From NCBI GenBank assembly GCA_021234155.1, contig JAJEKV010000002.1, positions 34,762,128-34,826,127 on the forward strand: a DNA stretch of 64,000 bases, read 5' to 3'. Below, piece by piece: positions 1-13,868 of the stretch. The notes beneath the pieces are model-generated. The model was given only the letters and a program-made list of their open reading frames with translations, ran no database searches and was not told the DNA's origin. Within the stretch, counting starts at the first letter, position 1; every line of letters starts with the position of its first letter. The translations under genes were made by a program, and so were the position numbers. The DNA comes from Isoetes taiwanensis (lineage: Eukaryota; Streptophyta; Lycopodiopsida; Isoetales; Isoetaceae).

Positions 1-566
1 AGTAAATATGTTTCGGGACTCCAAACTTTATATGTGAATAATACTTCCAGCATAAGCACCCATTTGATGAGCATAAGCACACTGAGATTGATCCAAGTTG
101 ATGACATCAATGCCTCTGAGCTTGCCCGATTGCATTCTGGAAAGCACACTTCAAGTATTTGACTTTTACATTAAGCATTTGTTGATAGCTTTGTGCTTTA
201 ATTTATCTTCGTCGTTGCCATCGTCATCACCGTTGCCATTGCCATTGCCAGCTATATGGATATCCCAAGCTAGCTACAACAAGTACACAAAGTTCTTATA
301 TTATTCACCAGCATGGTATACAAATATCTCCCAACAATGTCTATCAACCGTTTGTAGGATTGTGCCAAAAGGAAAAACTCGAACTTTGGCATCAATCTCT
401 TCATGCAAGCAAATTATCCAAACAATGTAAGTTGTTCTCTGTCTTTGCTGATTTCTTCAGTAAGCATTCTATTTTCCAGAAAGTTGTTTGGCTTATCTCA
501 TAATGCAAAACCTTTTGTAATCTCGATAGAGACAACTATCAAAGGCATATCATATGGGCATTTTTT
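1..566. other. Unassigned flank
   Basis: AT-rich sequence left of the truncated LTR. Two short overlapping ORFs (98-430, 403-591, plus) are low-complexity and match no family I recognise. I see no gene here. Confidence 0.4.
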
Positions 567-916
567 TCTCCATGCCCTGGTGGTGGGATGAGCTCTCCTT
601 CTCCAACTGCCCCCCAATTCAAATTGGGGCAAATGGGGGTATAAAACCCCAATTTGGGTCCCAAGTTAGCAACTCTCCCTTGCCCAATCGATTTGGGCCA
701 GGTGGCAACTCCAAATTGATTAATATTAACTAATTTAATATTTTAACCTCTTTTAATATTAGATTAAGCCCTAAATTCGAATTAGGGTTTAGGGTTAGGT
801 TTCCACATTAATAATTAATGATTATCATAGCTAACCTTAGCTTATGAATAATTAATGTGCCATTAATTATTCATAGTGACGTGTCATGTATTTATACTCA
901 AAAAGGCGTATAAACA
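567..916 (-). repeat. 3' LTR of A1, truncated
   Basis: Matches the first 345 bases of the right LTR (minus orientation) with scattered substitutions, then stops at the CTCCATGCCC block near 567. Its terminus reads TGTTTATACG instead of TGTGACGTTCC, so about 14 bases of the LTR start are lost or altered. It contains a plant telomere-box stretch near 784-803. Confidence 0.8.
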
Positions 917-3900
917 TTCTCCCCACCTTAAAAATGATGTTGTCGTGTTCAAAGTGATTAAGCTTGAAATAACTTGTAATGTGCAATTTATAACTCTGCA
1001 ATATAAAAGATAGAGGTATAGATCAGACATGATCATCGTTTAGGACCGTCAAAGGTCAACAGTCAAGGTTTGTGGAAGTCTCACTGTTTCATTCGTGGTG
1101 ATGAGTTCACAGTTTATCTAATTTAGAAATCATTCTTTTTATACATACGTGTAACTGATTATAAATCATAGACGGGTATAGATATAAACAACTTCTATTT
1201 GTTCTTTTAATATAATACACACTTATAATTGTCGCACAGTTTAGTAGAAACCCATTCTAATCATATTAAGTTCTGTATATATGTCTATTATATTCTCCCT
1301 TCACTTTGCAAATCATTTTATTACGGCCAACCTTAATTTAATTTTATATCAAAATTTTGTTTTCCTATTTTGTTACAGTTTTAACAACTCATCTCCACGT
1401 TTGTACTTATCCTTTAATACAGTTATGTATTGCATTATATCTCCCATTTTTAGATATATATAGCTTGACATTAATTACACACACATGTTCTTCATCATTT
1501 ATTATTCATAACCTTTCTATAATCACAATGTAACTCTCTTTATTCCTTCTATATGTGTAACACATACATAATTATCTCATTGTATTATATTTCACTATGT
1601 GTTTAAATACTTTTCTCCTTTTGATTATCTTTAATGTTTCCACACTCACACTCTCGGTCTTTACCATAGTTTACATTCACATGAGCACACATATTAATTC
1701 ATTAGTTATATCTATATATTTATCAGACATCCATATATTCTTATATTGACATCGCACAGATATGTTCGACATGGCAAGGTTGATACCGCCTGGGTCGATA
1801 TCCGGCAATGCTATGGGCATGCAATCCTTCTGTATCATAGAAGGCCAGTTGTGACTATGGTGTCCACGACGGAAGCATCAAAAACATGCATGATCCTTTC
1901 TGAGCCTGTTATATAGTGATGGTTGAGCAGGTCCTGGACTCTTGCGTGAAGTAGAAATGTGGCACGTTGGGAATACAAAGTGGTAAGGTATCCTTATTTT
2001 GGATTGATAGTCGAGAGAATTTGTATGACGTAGAAAGAGACTGGATATAGCACCATATATCTGAGGGAGAAGTGGTATATGATTATCTGCCATATACCAC
2101 ATTAGAGAGGTACTATACTAAGGTGGAAACTGGATTATAAGTGCCCAGCTCATGAAAGGGAGATCACTTTAGAAGTGTAGGTTTCGACAATGGTGGTGAA
2201 GGTATAGCATGTTGACCTAACAGTGTATAGCTATTGCTACTTGAATCGAGGTATGATTCGCGGAAAGATAGAGAATAATGGCGTATGAGGACGCGGATCC
2301 ATAAACTACGGATTATAAAATTACGCATATATTGCGTTTCGTAAGGAGATTGATGTTCCTGAGGTGTGCAATAAAGATGCAAGCATATGCATGATTAAGA
2401 TCCACGTAGCCGCGTAGATACGCTTATCTTGCTAGCAGAAGATGCAACCGTCTGAAAGCTACAAGGTATGTTGGAGCTTTAGTGAAGCTAGACTATGAAG
2501 GAAAGTTGGACCTCCAACTAATGATACATTAGGGAGGCAAGTAATGTACCCACACGACAAGTGGGAGACAAGGGGTGCTTGAAAGTTGTAAACAACGTTT
2601 CAAACACAGAGAATTTGGAGGGACACTTTGAATAGACCAAAGTCTGGAGTGGGAACAAGGTAGGTGCCCAATGAACATCTCAGCAAGGAGAATGTGCTCT
2701 GGACTTGGTATCATGTGTGTATATGCGTATTAGGACCATTTAATGGTAAAACATAACAAGAAAAAGAAAGGGTGTATAATAGAACTTTTAGTTCACATTC
2801 CATATACATACGGAAATAATGAAGATAAGAGTTTCTATACTAGACATTAAACATGTCCATTAGGACTTAGGGTGGCATCTTTCCCTGTGGAACTTTTGAC
2901 GAGCGCTTAAGGACCAAGGCAGACTAAGGCTAGAGAGTCTTGAAAGTGTGGTGTCAAAACCACAGCATATATATGGTACAAGCTAAACGAGTTGAGGAAA
3001 TACAATTGCAGGAAGTTTGAAAATAGCTAGGTGGCTATGTCAAAGAATCACTATGAGTCTAGACTTAGGGGTGGCTCACGCATGTGACTATATCACATAA
3101 TTACACGATAGGGATGGTGAATTTTGGAAGGATCTAGTAGTATCAAATAGTACACTAGTGAGGATATCCAGGATGTCAATTGTGACATTTAGATGTATGT
3201 GATATTGGAAGATAGTAGAATACTTGTACAAGGCGAGTAAATATTACTTAACAAGGTTTAAAAACTAAACATAATGATAGGCTTATATACAAAGATATTG
3301 GATTAAGTATGATCCACCAGAGATAAGCATTCAAGTTATCCCAGTGGTGGAGCTGACTATCCTAGATACATCGTAGTAAGGAATATGAAAAGAGTTAAAA
3401 TCAGGGAAAAATAGCTAGAGTAAGTCTAGCATATACACTGATGTTACATTCAAAACATCCCGAGGATGGTTGGAATAGAATTGAAATGACAGATAATGGT
3501 AAATTAACTACTCAAAGGTGTCTAGATACGAATGAATTAATTCAGCATTATAAGCTGAGAAAAGAAAGTACGGCGACTTTGGCGATTATACCTTTAGGGA
3601 TAACCGAGAAGAGGGTGCAATGCATAGCAATTCCAAGTCCCGATAAAAATCAAGACGGGATGCATAGATCAGAAGGGGTGAGATTATATAGACCAGTAGT
3701 ACATATATCCTAAGAGTTACCCTACTCGTGGGGAACAATTCTAGATACTGAAGTAGAAGATGGAGGATCCATTGCCTTGAGGGACCCCTTAGAGATTATG
3801 ATGTTGAAACTCTTAAGAGGGTAAGGAATCGAATAACCATATGGCGGTTACTAACGAAGATTGAAACATTGGGTTTTCCTATTAAGAGACCAAGAGGTTT

Positions 3901-6900
3901 TAGTGCCTCCACTTCATTATGAGGGAGCCAAAGACGACAGCATTTGAAGCTGATCAAAAGCTGAAGTCCACATGATAACTTAAGAAAAATAGGTTAATTG
4001 TGACTAAGCATGGTTGATATTGTTAAAGTACCATAAGGCACTAAAGGAATGGTTGAAGGACCTAGGGAGCTTATCAAAGTGTAGGCAGAATATACATTTT
4101 CAACATAGAGTTGGCTACTATCCATTTGGGACGTAGGTGGCAGAGACACAACATAAAGGTACATAGGCAATGGGTTTTGTTTGAAAGAACTACCAGGGTT
4201 ACATTTTAGCCAAGTTAGAGTAGAGCTCTAGCATTGTGGGATGAAGATATATGTTTATTATGTACATACTATGTACACATACGATAAACATCTTGGAGAG
4301 GTAATCTAAGTGGTGACACAGGGAGAGAAAGATGAGTGTATCCCAAAGTTACTGATGAAGGGTTTAGAGTATGTTCGAAATGTGCAAACAACATTCAATC
4401 TGTTGCATGCTAAGGTATGATGTTGTAGTTGGCACTTGAAATAAATGTCAACGGCCAATAGAATGAAGCTTAAGATGATGGGGTTGAATAGTACAATAGT
4501 ACAATAGTACAATTCCAGGATAGGTAGCGAATAGCAGTTACCTGCTAGAATTTCGAATGTGTCTTGCGTAGATACCTAAGACTACCTAAATTAGAATATA
4601 CAGGGGTCAAACATCGATACAAGTCTGGATTATATCAAACGTAGGTAATTGTAGGAAGGCTCACAAAATACAAGGCAGGCGCCTTGATGACTCCAGGTAA
4701 CTTATGATTCCTACGAAGGCTGAGTCGCTAACTTAGGCCATGACTATGCTTAAATGAGGATGCCAAGTCAATTGGAATGCCACAACAGCGGCATAACGTC
4801 ATGACAGAGAAATGTAATGACTAACGTTTCTAGGATGTAGGACAACATTGAATCATAACCCCCAATGATAGGTGGGTTAACAACATAGAGATCATATAAT
4901 AGCGGCTTAGAAGCCACAAGACAGTTAATGGATACGTAAAGGAGTAATTGTATTGGTGACTCTACTGACTAAAGGTCACAGCGAAAGGGTGATTTGTATA
5001 CGTTGTGCCAGGCCTAAGGGCTGGGATGCTGAAAATCGGCCATAGTCATAGAAAACATATTGAAGAAAAGGAATGAAGGACCCTTATTAATGATATTTAG
5101 CGACCTGGATAGGAAGGTTATTACCTTCACACGATCTTTATGAATGGCATGACTTCAAGGGTGGCCTTTCCTATTATGCAAAGATAGATTTCCGACTTGA
5201 AAGGCAGCAAGAGGTGAAAAGCTTATTTAAGATTTGGTGCATGACTTAGGGAAGAAGACTTCCATGTCCTAGGACAACGTGGTGAATTGAATTCACCAAG
5301 AACCTTTTTAATAAAAGAGGCCTATCTTGAGAGGTCTCTGAGTGGTATTGTCCTTTAAGATATTCACATAATCCCTTGGACATATAAGTTAATTTGTGGA
5401 ACTTAATGACGTTTAGGCACTAAAGTAATGGTTGCAAATACTTTGCCCCAACCCGATCTAGATACCCTAGAAGGAGGCAACAATGGTTGGATGCCATTGG
5501 ACCATTACGATAGGACAACTCCAAAAGAGGGTAGGCTATCGTCAATTTGACAAGCGTGTGGCACAGATAAATATCATGGCCATATAGGCGGTGAAGTTTT
5601 GCACAAAATAATATTAAAGTTTGTACTCTAGATTAACTAGAGTAAAGTGTTGACATTGTTGTGAGGGTTCTAACACAAGCACTCATTATGCGTTACAGAG
5701 TATGCAACCTGATCTGGGGGGAGTGATCCCTTAAAGAAACACTACCGTCAAGAAGAAGTAGTGAAGGGTGATAGGATTAAAGCTAGAGCCATGGTCTAGA
5801 GGAGTGCTGCATGGCAATCCCTAGTTGGTTGGGCGAAAAGAGATCCTTTCTCTAGGAAATGAGACGAGTTAAGACTTGGACACTGAAGAAAAAAATAACG
5901 TGAGCGATGGTGGTCTCTATGAATTTTTACTTAAACCCAGTATATAAAGTCAAGTAAGATATAAGATTAAGGACATGAATGTAATGTAGATTAAGTCATG
6001 GCAGGGTCGGAAGAAATTTTATTATCAAGGCATCTACCAAAGGAAAAAATTATTTAAAGATATAGGTCTAGGAATGTCGATAACTGGACATTATCATCAT
6101 CGCCTAAAGAATATCCAAGGTGATAGTGGATTAGAATCCAACTTGGAAGTTTCTATCTTACCCCGAGGAATTCCCTTCCATCGCTCAGCGTGAACGTTTG
6201 TTGATATAGTTGCGGAAACATTCCGCAGGATGATAATAACTCTTAAGTTATTCCTAGCTCACCATGGCTGCAAAAGTCCGGCAGAGTTGTTGCCACTGTA
6301 GCGTTGGTTTAGGGAAGAGTGTTGGTAGACAAGAGCGTTTCTAGGGAAACAGACATACTACTGGTTAAGTATAACTTAAGAGATCGATTATTAATTAAAA
6401 AGAGGCTTACCTTGTTGGTAAAGGGTTTGGCTAGGTGGTGGGAGGTCAAGAGTTCAAGTCCCTATAGTACACACTTATATATGCAGAGAAATAGGGTCAT
6501 GTGTATAAGAAATACATGAAACATGTTGTTACATTCAAGAGAGCTTGGTATGGTGGTAAGCACCTAAGGTTGGAGTTGAGAGGTCATGGGTTCAAATATG
6601 GGTTGAGGGGGCTAAAAAAACATGTATATGAGAAAAAATATCAAATTTTCATATGGCAGAAATACGTGTTTCTATACGCGGGCACCGCTACAATTATACG
6701 TCTTTCTTTTTAAATTCTAAGGCGCCCAAATTAGAGCGGTGCCTGAGTACATTTTTGGGCCCATTTGATGCCATTTCGATGCCGAATGTTGATGCCTAGA
6801 GGTTAATTGGACCGTGCCCGACTCGTTGGCGCAAAAATCGCCTCAATCCGAGTTATCTAGAGAAAGTTATGGCCCGTGGAGACAAGGGACCCCTTTCTCT

Positions 6901-7090
6901 CTAAAAACTTAACATACTTGATTCTAAGGACTCACACCTTAATTCCTAACTAGCTTAATCCTCCCATAATGAGGTCAACATACATAACAACTATGGAATT
7001 GGAATAGTTTATCCTAGATTAAAGTCCCGTACTACCTATCGACTAACGAGTTAGAATATGGCCAGTGCTATGATCTGGTCCACCAAAATC
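917..7090 (-). other. Decayed internal region of A1
   Basis: About 6.2 kb between the LTRs, dense in stop codons in all frames; the longest ORFs are under 100 codons and unrecognisable. The purine tract at 917-930 (minus strand TAAGGTGGGGAGAA) directly abuts the 3' LTR and fits a polypurine tract. No protease, RT or integrase motif was readable, so this is an old copy or a non-autonomous derivative. Confidence 0.6.
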
Positions 7091-7105
7091 ATGGCTCTGA
7101 TACCA
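7091..7105 (-). promoter_or_regulatory. Primer-binding site (initiator tRNA-Met)
   Basis: Minus strand reads TGGTATCAGAGCCAT, the standard plant retrotransposon complement to the 3' end of initiator tRNA-Met, one base from the LTR terminus at 7107. It fixes the element's orientation and the LTR 3' boundary. Confidence 0.9.
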
Positions 7106-7106
7106 C

Positions 7107-8591
7107 TGTGATGCTCTCCGAATCCATATGATGCCCCCATCGTATAAATATGGGAAATTCCCCTCCCATGGCGAATCCATCACCACGGGAAGGCCCTCCA
7201 TTTGACTCGGACCACTTGTGATGGCCAAGTGTCCGGGTGAAGAACACGGAGATGTCATTCGTCCCACGCCTTCTATGGGAATCCTATATAGCAGAAGCGT
7301 ACATACAAGTTAGCACCTGGCAACAATACCAATAAATAATATACCACCACGAAGGGTGGCCCATCATCATCAATACAACTAATAATAGAATATCAACATA
7401 ACTACGAAAATGCACCATAAATAAGGGCTCTACCTCGGGCTCAGACTCCATGGGGTCGACTTACGGTCAGGGCCTCAAGATAACAGCCGACAGAGGTATA
7501 ACGTGGCGTTGGCTGGCATAGAACAATGACTAAGGTAGTCCACTCCATTCGCCCCTCCTGTGCACACTTTGCAGATAGGCTAAATCATGCTATGACGTGC
7601 TTGTAGCCCTCCGGAGACGCAATCCCAAGGAATCACCCTATGGGACTACTCCAGGTTGCATCTCCCTGGTCCGATGAGGCAGGTCAGAGAAGCTTCTCCT
7701 CCTGGATCACAACGGTTCCCTCGGTGTGCTAGAGGATACTTGCCACACCTGCAGCACCCGTATCCGTACCCGACTTACCCCCCTAAATCTACACAAAATC
7801 GAGGACGTCCATAATGGCTATATCCAACGATCCAGGAGGTGTCAGACCCATACCCGGCCCACACACAGTGACTATAGGCCTAGCACACTGTAGGAACCCC
7901 AATAGCCACGCTCAGCAAGGCTCCACCCCCGATTCCCCAGTTGTGTCCATTGTTTGGTGCTGAACCACATCATAACATCCTCAGCCAGGTTGGCTCTTGT
8001 GCACAGGCCGCATTTACTGGGTTTTAAGGGTTCTATCTAGGAACATACATGAGGAATATAAAGAAAGCTATCCTTATACATCCATCCATCCATAGCTTCG
8101 AATAGCACATAAAATCGAGAGATGAATCATCCATCTAACAAACAAAGGTTAGTTCCTAACTAGAATCTCAAGCTAACTAAGTCTACTAACCGGTATCTCA
8201 GCTAGATCTCCCATCTCTTAGGTTCTCCACGCCCTGCTGGTAGGATGAGCTCCTCCTCCTTCTCCAACTGCCCCCCAATTCGAATTGGAGCAAATGGGGG
8301 TATAAAACCCCAATTTGAATCCCAAGTTAGCAACTCTCCCTTGCCCAATCGATTTGGACCAGGTGGCAACTCCAAATTGGTTAATATTAACTAATTTAAT
8401 ATTTTAACCCCTTTTAATATTAGATTAAGCTCTAAATTCGAATTAGGGTTTAGGGTTAGGTTTCCACATTAATAATTAATGATTATCATAGCTAACCTTA
8501 GCTTATGAATAATTAATGTGCCATTAATTATTCATAGTGATGTGTCAAGTATTTATACTCAAAAAGGCATATAAATACGTGGAACGTCACA
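7107..8591 (-). repeat. 5' LTR of A1, near full length
   Basis: About 1,485 bp. On the minus strand it starts TGTGACGTTCC and ends GAGCATCACA, an extended version of the usual TG...CA termini. It shares long homologous blocks with solo LTR B and with LTR D at the right window edge, for example the segment around GGAGTAGTCCC and the CCTGTGCA...GGCCGC region. It contains TTAGGGTTTAGGG telomere-box repeats near 8444-8460. The ORF 7043-7267 minus falls across its 3' end and is not a gene. Confidence 0.85.
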
Positions 8592-10481
8592 GCAAAGCCC
8601 CTCAAAAAGAACATACTTATCAGCGTCTCTCTTCTTCAAATTAAGATTCATCTTTGTCATAACATTAACATGAGGGAGCTCGAGCTGAATCATTGCAAAT
8701 AATGATGTCCAACTCCCACTTATAAACTTGGTGACGTAAAAAACAAACTGCCATATAGTGGTACAGGTTAGACTCAAAAACCAATAGCCAAACATAAAAC
8801 CCTCTCAGTAGCTATAAACTTGTATTGTCAGTTTTGCAAGCCATAATTATTTAGGAATACACAAACACCTAACTTAAATTCCAAGCACTTTTAATACATA
8901 ATCAAAGTCAAATGCTAAAGCATGTACACATTCATGATATATCTGGGAATCAAACAGATACACCCCACATATAGTAAAGTTCCAACGCCTGAGTTGGTCA
9001 ACAAATGTTCTTGAAACTGTAATATGAGAGTAGAATTCTATCTGACCTGTAGCAAATCAAGGTTTACGTTTTACAAATGCCACTTATTTACAGCAGAACA
9101 CGTTGTGTTTCCCCAACTTCAATTTGACTTAACATTTCTAATTGAAGAGTTGACTACTTTAAGGCAACAAACACAATAAAGTCCTTTGGTACTTTTGATG
9201 GAAGGACATCAAGGACGTGGGAGACTTTGTAAAGTGCCATTTGAATTCACATTCACTATCCTTAATGTATCAACTTTAACTGGAATTCATGGATATAACT
9301 GGTTTCGGGTTCATGAAATAAGTGTGTAATGGCAAGGAAAAGTAGAGAGTTAGTTGTCACCTTGTTCTTCACAAAATCAACAGAATATTTTAGATTTATC
9401 AACCTTATAAGAAAGCTCAGACTGTACCATTCATATACATTCTTAATAGGAAATATCGGGAATGCATCATAACTCCATTTGTTTGAACATAAATTATACC
9501 TGGACAGTCGAAAACAATATAGTCATCATCGATGTACTCATCAAGTCACTCTGCAAGCCAATCATCAAGGTTGTCTTCCAAAAATCTTTTTTTTTTTTTT
9601 TTTTTTTTTTCATATAATGTAATAAGTTATGTGTACAAACAAATAGGTAACGGATACTCCATGCAGTAAATAAGCCCACCATTTGGGCCAAGTTTAAGCT
9701 CTTCCATGACATCCTCTAAGGATATGAGCTCCCTAATATCTGATCATTCTTTTGCAGATGTCTCACTGCCAAACATTCCGCATCCATGACCGCCTAAGCC
9801 TTTGCATCTACATATCTGCAAAAAAGCCTTTGGGGTTTGCAAATTGACCTCTTGCCTGTAAAGCACAAACCTGCAAAACAAAGACACAAAATCTCTTGCT
9901 GTAAAGCATAAACTTGCGAAATGAAGACACATAATGATCACGAGCAAGGGTTGCTTACGTGCAAGCCAGCACCTATAGAGTTACTGAAAGAACTAAATAG
10001 CTCTTCAAGTATTGAAATCATTTTCATGGCCAAAGCTGAGGGCAGTTTATCCATGCCAATAAAGCATCTACCATAGAGTATAACTCATTAACTACAAAAG
10101 GCACAGTAAAAACTAAATTTCAGGAAAGAAGAGACTAAATGAAAGCTCTATATGCATAATGTGTTTGCATACCTCTTTCTGGAAAATAGTAATGTTTTGC
10201 TCAAATAATGGAGCATACTTTCATACGAAGGAGCTGCATTATTGCAGACTGAAGTAGGGGAATGCAAGAACCTTTCTATGCAGACATCTTTGCTCGAAAA
10301 AAGTACCGACTTGCTCAAATAATGGCATATTTGCCAGCTAGATATTTTGCTAAATGTAGTACCACTAGCATCAAAATGAGTCCTCCAGAGCATTCATCCA
10401 TGTTCAGCTGGTGAAGTTTCAAACCGACCATTCATTGCATTGCTCTTGTAAAAATGATTACCATGCATAGGCACTAATAGA
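8592..10481. other. Unassigned region between A1 and G
   Basis: AT-rich. It holds a T homopolymer of about 25 bases near 9587-9611, a diverged tandem duplication of about 43 bp (9856-9893 and 9899-9936), and a repeated TTGCTCAAATAATGG block (about 10197 and 10311). Short minus ORFs are not convincing. This may be ancestral sequence into which A1 and G inserted, but no gene was recognised. Confidence 0.4.
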
Positions 10482-10771
10482 AGGTCATCCCCTTCATCTG
10501 CGTACAGATGAACTTTATTGCCTTCTAAATAAGGTTTCACAAAATCGGGGGTAGATCCCACACTAGTTTCTACCTCGAAAGGATGGCCTTCTTTTGAACT
10601 CTGGACGATCTCTAGCACATGTTCACTAGTCCCATCCTCCAACTCACGATGGAAATCTAGAACCTCCTCACGCCGGAACTCCGCTCCTGGGGGAAATCTT
10701 TTCTCCAACTCTCTGATCCTATCAGGGCCTCTAACCTCGGCTCTCTGCAGCCTTACTGCACTCGGCTCCAT
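10394..10771 (-). CDS. Small ORF overlapping the G LTR
   Basis: A 125-codon ORF whose N-terminal half lies in sequence shared with the right LTR copy of G, where a related but disrupted reading (PPGAKFRREE-like) can be seen. Charged composition, no signal peptide or membrane segment, and no family recognised. It may be a chance ORF in an LTR or a captured exon. The shared frame between two diverged copies is the only argument for coding. Confidence 0.25.
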   Translation of the reverse strand: MEPSAVRLQRAEVRGPDRIRELEKRFPPGAEFRREEVLDFHRELEDGTSEHVLEIVQSSKEGHPFEVETSVGSTPDFVKPYLEGNKVHLYADEGDDLLLVPMHGNHFYKSNAMNGRFETSPAEHG

Positions 10772-12918
10772 CAGGTACTCCTTAGTCCTAAAGACTAAGT
10801 GGGGTTTGGAGCATTCTAGGAACTAGTCATTCATAACAACTTATACTATAGCACCTATGCAAGCTTACCACTAATAGTCCCATTGCATCCAACCAACCAG
10901 ATTAGTATGCATACATATACCACAATAACACTCATATTCCGTGCATTAGCAATCTCATCCACATACAATGTCTACTCCGGTTCTAACATGCCACCTGGGA
11001 TAATCAGGCCATGCAGCCAATATGGGCGGGGTTTGCCTCATGTGCACACACCCATCCACGCTGCGTCCAGCACTGGAGGACCACTTCTGCCATGTAGCAC
11101 GAAAAAGAATCCAGCCAGGATAACAATGCCCGATGTCACGCACAAACACAACCGCAAGTCCAAGCCACCGCACATGGACTTCATCCCCGGAGATTATGCA
11201 CTTATGCAATATTTCCACATGCTTTAAATGCCATCATAACTACATTTTTAGACATTCTCATGTATGATGGTAATACTAGGCCAAAACAGCTCAAATGCCA
11301 ATCCTATGCATTTTTTAACATGTGCATCACAAGAGACCATACCCATGCCACATTAACATATGATAACATTCATATGAATAGAATAGAATAGAATAGAATA
11401 GAATAGAATAGAATAGAATAGATATACACATGTATAACAACCATGACCACATAACATTCCCAAATGGGTAATGATATACACATGTATAACAACCATGACC
11501 ACATAACATTCCCAAATTTACCTTTAGTTCCGTACTAACGAATCTTGATCATGGATTTCCCTAGATTTAAGTCTAGTTTTGCAACTATAGAATGTTCCTA
11601 GTTCCATTCCCAACTCTATGCCATACCCCAGCAAGTTATGTTACATTTCCAATCTCTTTCTCCCCATAAAGAAAGATCGTAACTTCTACGTTATATTATT
11701 AATGTTGTTAAATATAAGATACGTTTCCCTTCTATCTCATTAGCATTCCGTCTCCTTACTCAAGCTCCTTATTAATAATAATTTAATGAAGACAACCATG
11801 GTTCCATAATTACATTGTAATTATGTAACTTAGTGTTCGACCTAGACTTAGTGTTCATCAGTATCTCCCTTTGCAAGTCGCCGACCTGGCCTCCCTAGTT
11901 CATAAAGCTAGTTCTATAGGGGCAAGGCCTAACGTCCTCCAGTGAATAGGTCCTAGGGGGTAATTTTATGCATGTTATACTCACTACTATTACTAACAAT
12001 TCTAACAATTAAAATCTATTATTAACAATTTGAACATTTTTAGGGAACGACCCTTTTTAGGGTCAGGGGCAGCAGCCTAGGTAGAGGCTTCAGGCCTTCC
12101 ATTCTTTGTTTTTGGGCCTGGTTGAGTTCTCAGACAAGCAAATCGGCTCTTTGGGTCTGGATTCTGACTCCTTAATGCCATTTTCGAGCAGATTTGATGA
12201 AGATTTTGCTGTGGTAGTGCCATTTTCAAACTCTGATTATGAAAGCTATGGCCCCCTTTCAGGTTTTTGTTTGGCCTTATATCCTCAAATTGGCCTCCCT
12301 GAGTCCATTTTGGCCACTTCCCAGGCCAATCTGACCTGCTTCAAAACACTTTCGAATTTTGCCATCTTGGCCTCAATACAGTTTATACTTTATTACAGTA
12401 TTCTTTTAATTTGTGAAATCTCAAACCCTTATCCTCTTAAACATCCTTTACATTATTTATTCTTCAATCTGCCCCGGATGGCTCTTCCATCCTTCACCTA
12501 TTCTTTACACAAACGAATCCTTCAGCTTCAATAATATTATATTTTCCCCTTAAATATTACTTACAATTTACATCCTTTTAGACTCATAATTATTTCTTGG
12601 CCTAGATCACATCTAACCATTCTAGCATCCCCCGTGTAAGCTGTAAACCACCCACCTGGTTAAGCTGTCTTTGCAGGTGTCTTGCTCACTCTCCAAATCT
12701 CCTTCACAGAAAACTCCTCCTCAGAAGGTTTGCCTCCAGAGAAAAAACCTTAATTCCTCTATAATTTAGTATTTATAGACCTCTTGTATAAACATCATAT
12801 ACATACCATGCATGTATTTCCCCAATTCCAGTATTAGTTTAATGATCTCTCATAATCATACTAAATTGTATTAAATTACTTACATCAATTGTCTGTTAAC
12901 CCGCCAGGCTCGTTATAT
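10482..12918 (-). repeat. 3' LTR of G
   Basis: Collinear with 59679-61776 over most of its length. On the minus strand it begins just after the purine tract near 12919-12934 that follows the chromodomain. The right copy lacks the portion matching 12217-12918. Between 10720 and 10868 this copy carries about 150 bp absent from the other. The exact left boundary is inferred from where homology stops. Confidence 0.7.
11378..11517. repeat. (GAATA)n microsatellite and 45-bp tandem pair
   Basis: About nine GAATA units to 11420, followed by two nearly identical 45-bp copies at 11421-11465 and 11473-11517. Both sit at the LTR position where the right LTR of G carries a LINE fragment. The AATAG-type unit resembles the tail repeat of LINE copies elsewhere in the window, so it may be a remnant tail. 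Confidence 0.85.
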
Positions 12919-12959
12919 TCTCCCTTTCAAATTTTTAACCCATGTCCTCATGGGTGAGC

Positions 12960-13866
12960 TCAAAAAATTGGCGAAGAATCCACTGAATCTTCCCACGCTG
13001 CATCTTCAATTGGACAACCCAACTATTGGACCAAAAATCTTGTGATTGACTGTCTTGGAAGCTTGTGTGTCTCTGTTTGCAAGATACGCTCTAGTCCGGG
13101 ATATAAAAATTCATCCCTGCTTACCAAATCATCGTCGGCAAGCATATGCGATGGATCAAAGACATACTTTCTCAAGTTGCTCACATGGAACACATTATGC
13201 ACCCTAACATGTGAAGGTAATTCCAATCTGTAAGCTACTTTGCCAATGCATTCCAATATCTTAAAAGGTCCTGCATATCTTGGAGCCCAGTTTCCCGCAC
13301 TTTTAAATGCCAATGAGCTCTGCTTGGGATTAATTTGTAAAAGTACATGTTGGCCTTCTGCAAATTCGAAAGATTTATGCCTTTTGTTTGCATATTGCTT
13401 CTGCCTATTTTGAGCCACTGCTAGGTTTTGACAAAGTCTTCTCAATTGTGCGTCCAAATCCTAGGCTACCTCATTGTCTGGGGATGGTATGCAGTGCTAG
13501 TATTTAGCTTAGTTCCCACATTCCGGAACAATCCCTTCCAGAAATGGCTCATAAACATTGAGTCCCAATATGAGGTAACGGTACGTGGCATACCATGCAA
13601 TCTAAAAATTTCTTTAACAAATAACTTGGAGATATCCATAGCGGTAGCTATCGTCTTTGTTGGCATAAAATGCGCTTGCTTAGTCAATCTGTCTACCACT
13701 ACATAAATGGCAAAATATCATGCCCGCATTTGAGGTAGATCTACAATAAAGTCCATGCCAATGCATTCCCATTTGGATGAAGGAACTTTCAATGATTGCA
13801 ACTCCCCTGGGACTTTAGATCGTGAAACTTTGACCTTCTGACATGCTAAACATTTTGCCACATACT
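12960..13866 (-). pseudogene. Integrase and chromodomain of G
   Basis: ORF 13466-13699 is the integrase catalytic core (VDRLTKQAHFMP, then TAYHPQT). ORF 13023-13457 is the integrase C-terminal domain (GPFKILECIGKVAYRLELP, VHNVFHVSNLRKY). The reading then continues into a chromodomain-like stretch (GCPIEDAAWE) where the expected Trp codon is TAG. About 60 residues normally between YHPQT and the C-terminal domain are missing, indicating an internal deletion near 13460. In a live element this protein would cut and join element DNA, with the chromodomain steering it to heterochromatin. Confidence 0.85.
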
Positions 13867-13868
13867 CT

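Larger units (their letters stand above)
567..8591 (-). mobile_element. Decayed Ty3/Gypsy-type LTR retrotransposon A1
   Basis: A roughly 345-bp segment at 567-916 recurs as a direct repeat at about 8224-8575, inside a longer LTR. The right LTR (7107-8591) is followed on the minus strand by a primer-binding site matching initiator tRNA-Met. The left LTR copy is preceded by a purine-rich tract (917-930 on the minus strand), so the element runs right to left. Its left LTR is truncated at about 567. The 6.2-kb interior has no readable Gag or Pol. Lineage is therefore inferred from the primer site and from the tract layout resembling chromovirus 3' ends. A target duplication cannot be tested because the left end is truncated. 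Confidence 0.75.

Noticed and set aside
784-803. TTTAGGG-like telomere repeats
   Set aside because: Only two to three units, and repeated inside every LTR copy of the family, so a promoter motif and not an interstitial telomere.
1878-6713. Short ORFs inside the A1 interior as genes
   Set aside because: All under 95 codons, random composition, and located in the decayed interior of a retrotransposon.
9587-9611. Poly(T) as the tail of a minus-strand retroposon
   Set aside because: No adjacent SINE, LINE or spliced-gene sequence and no flanking duplication.
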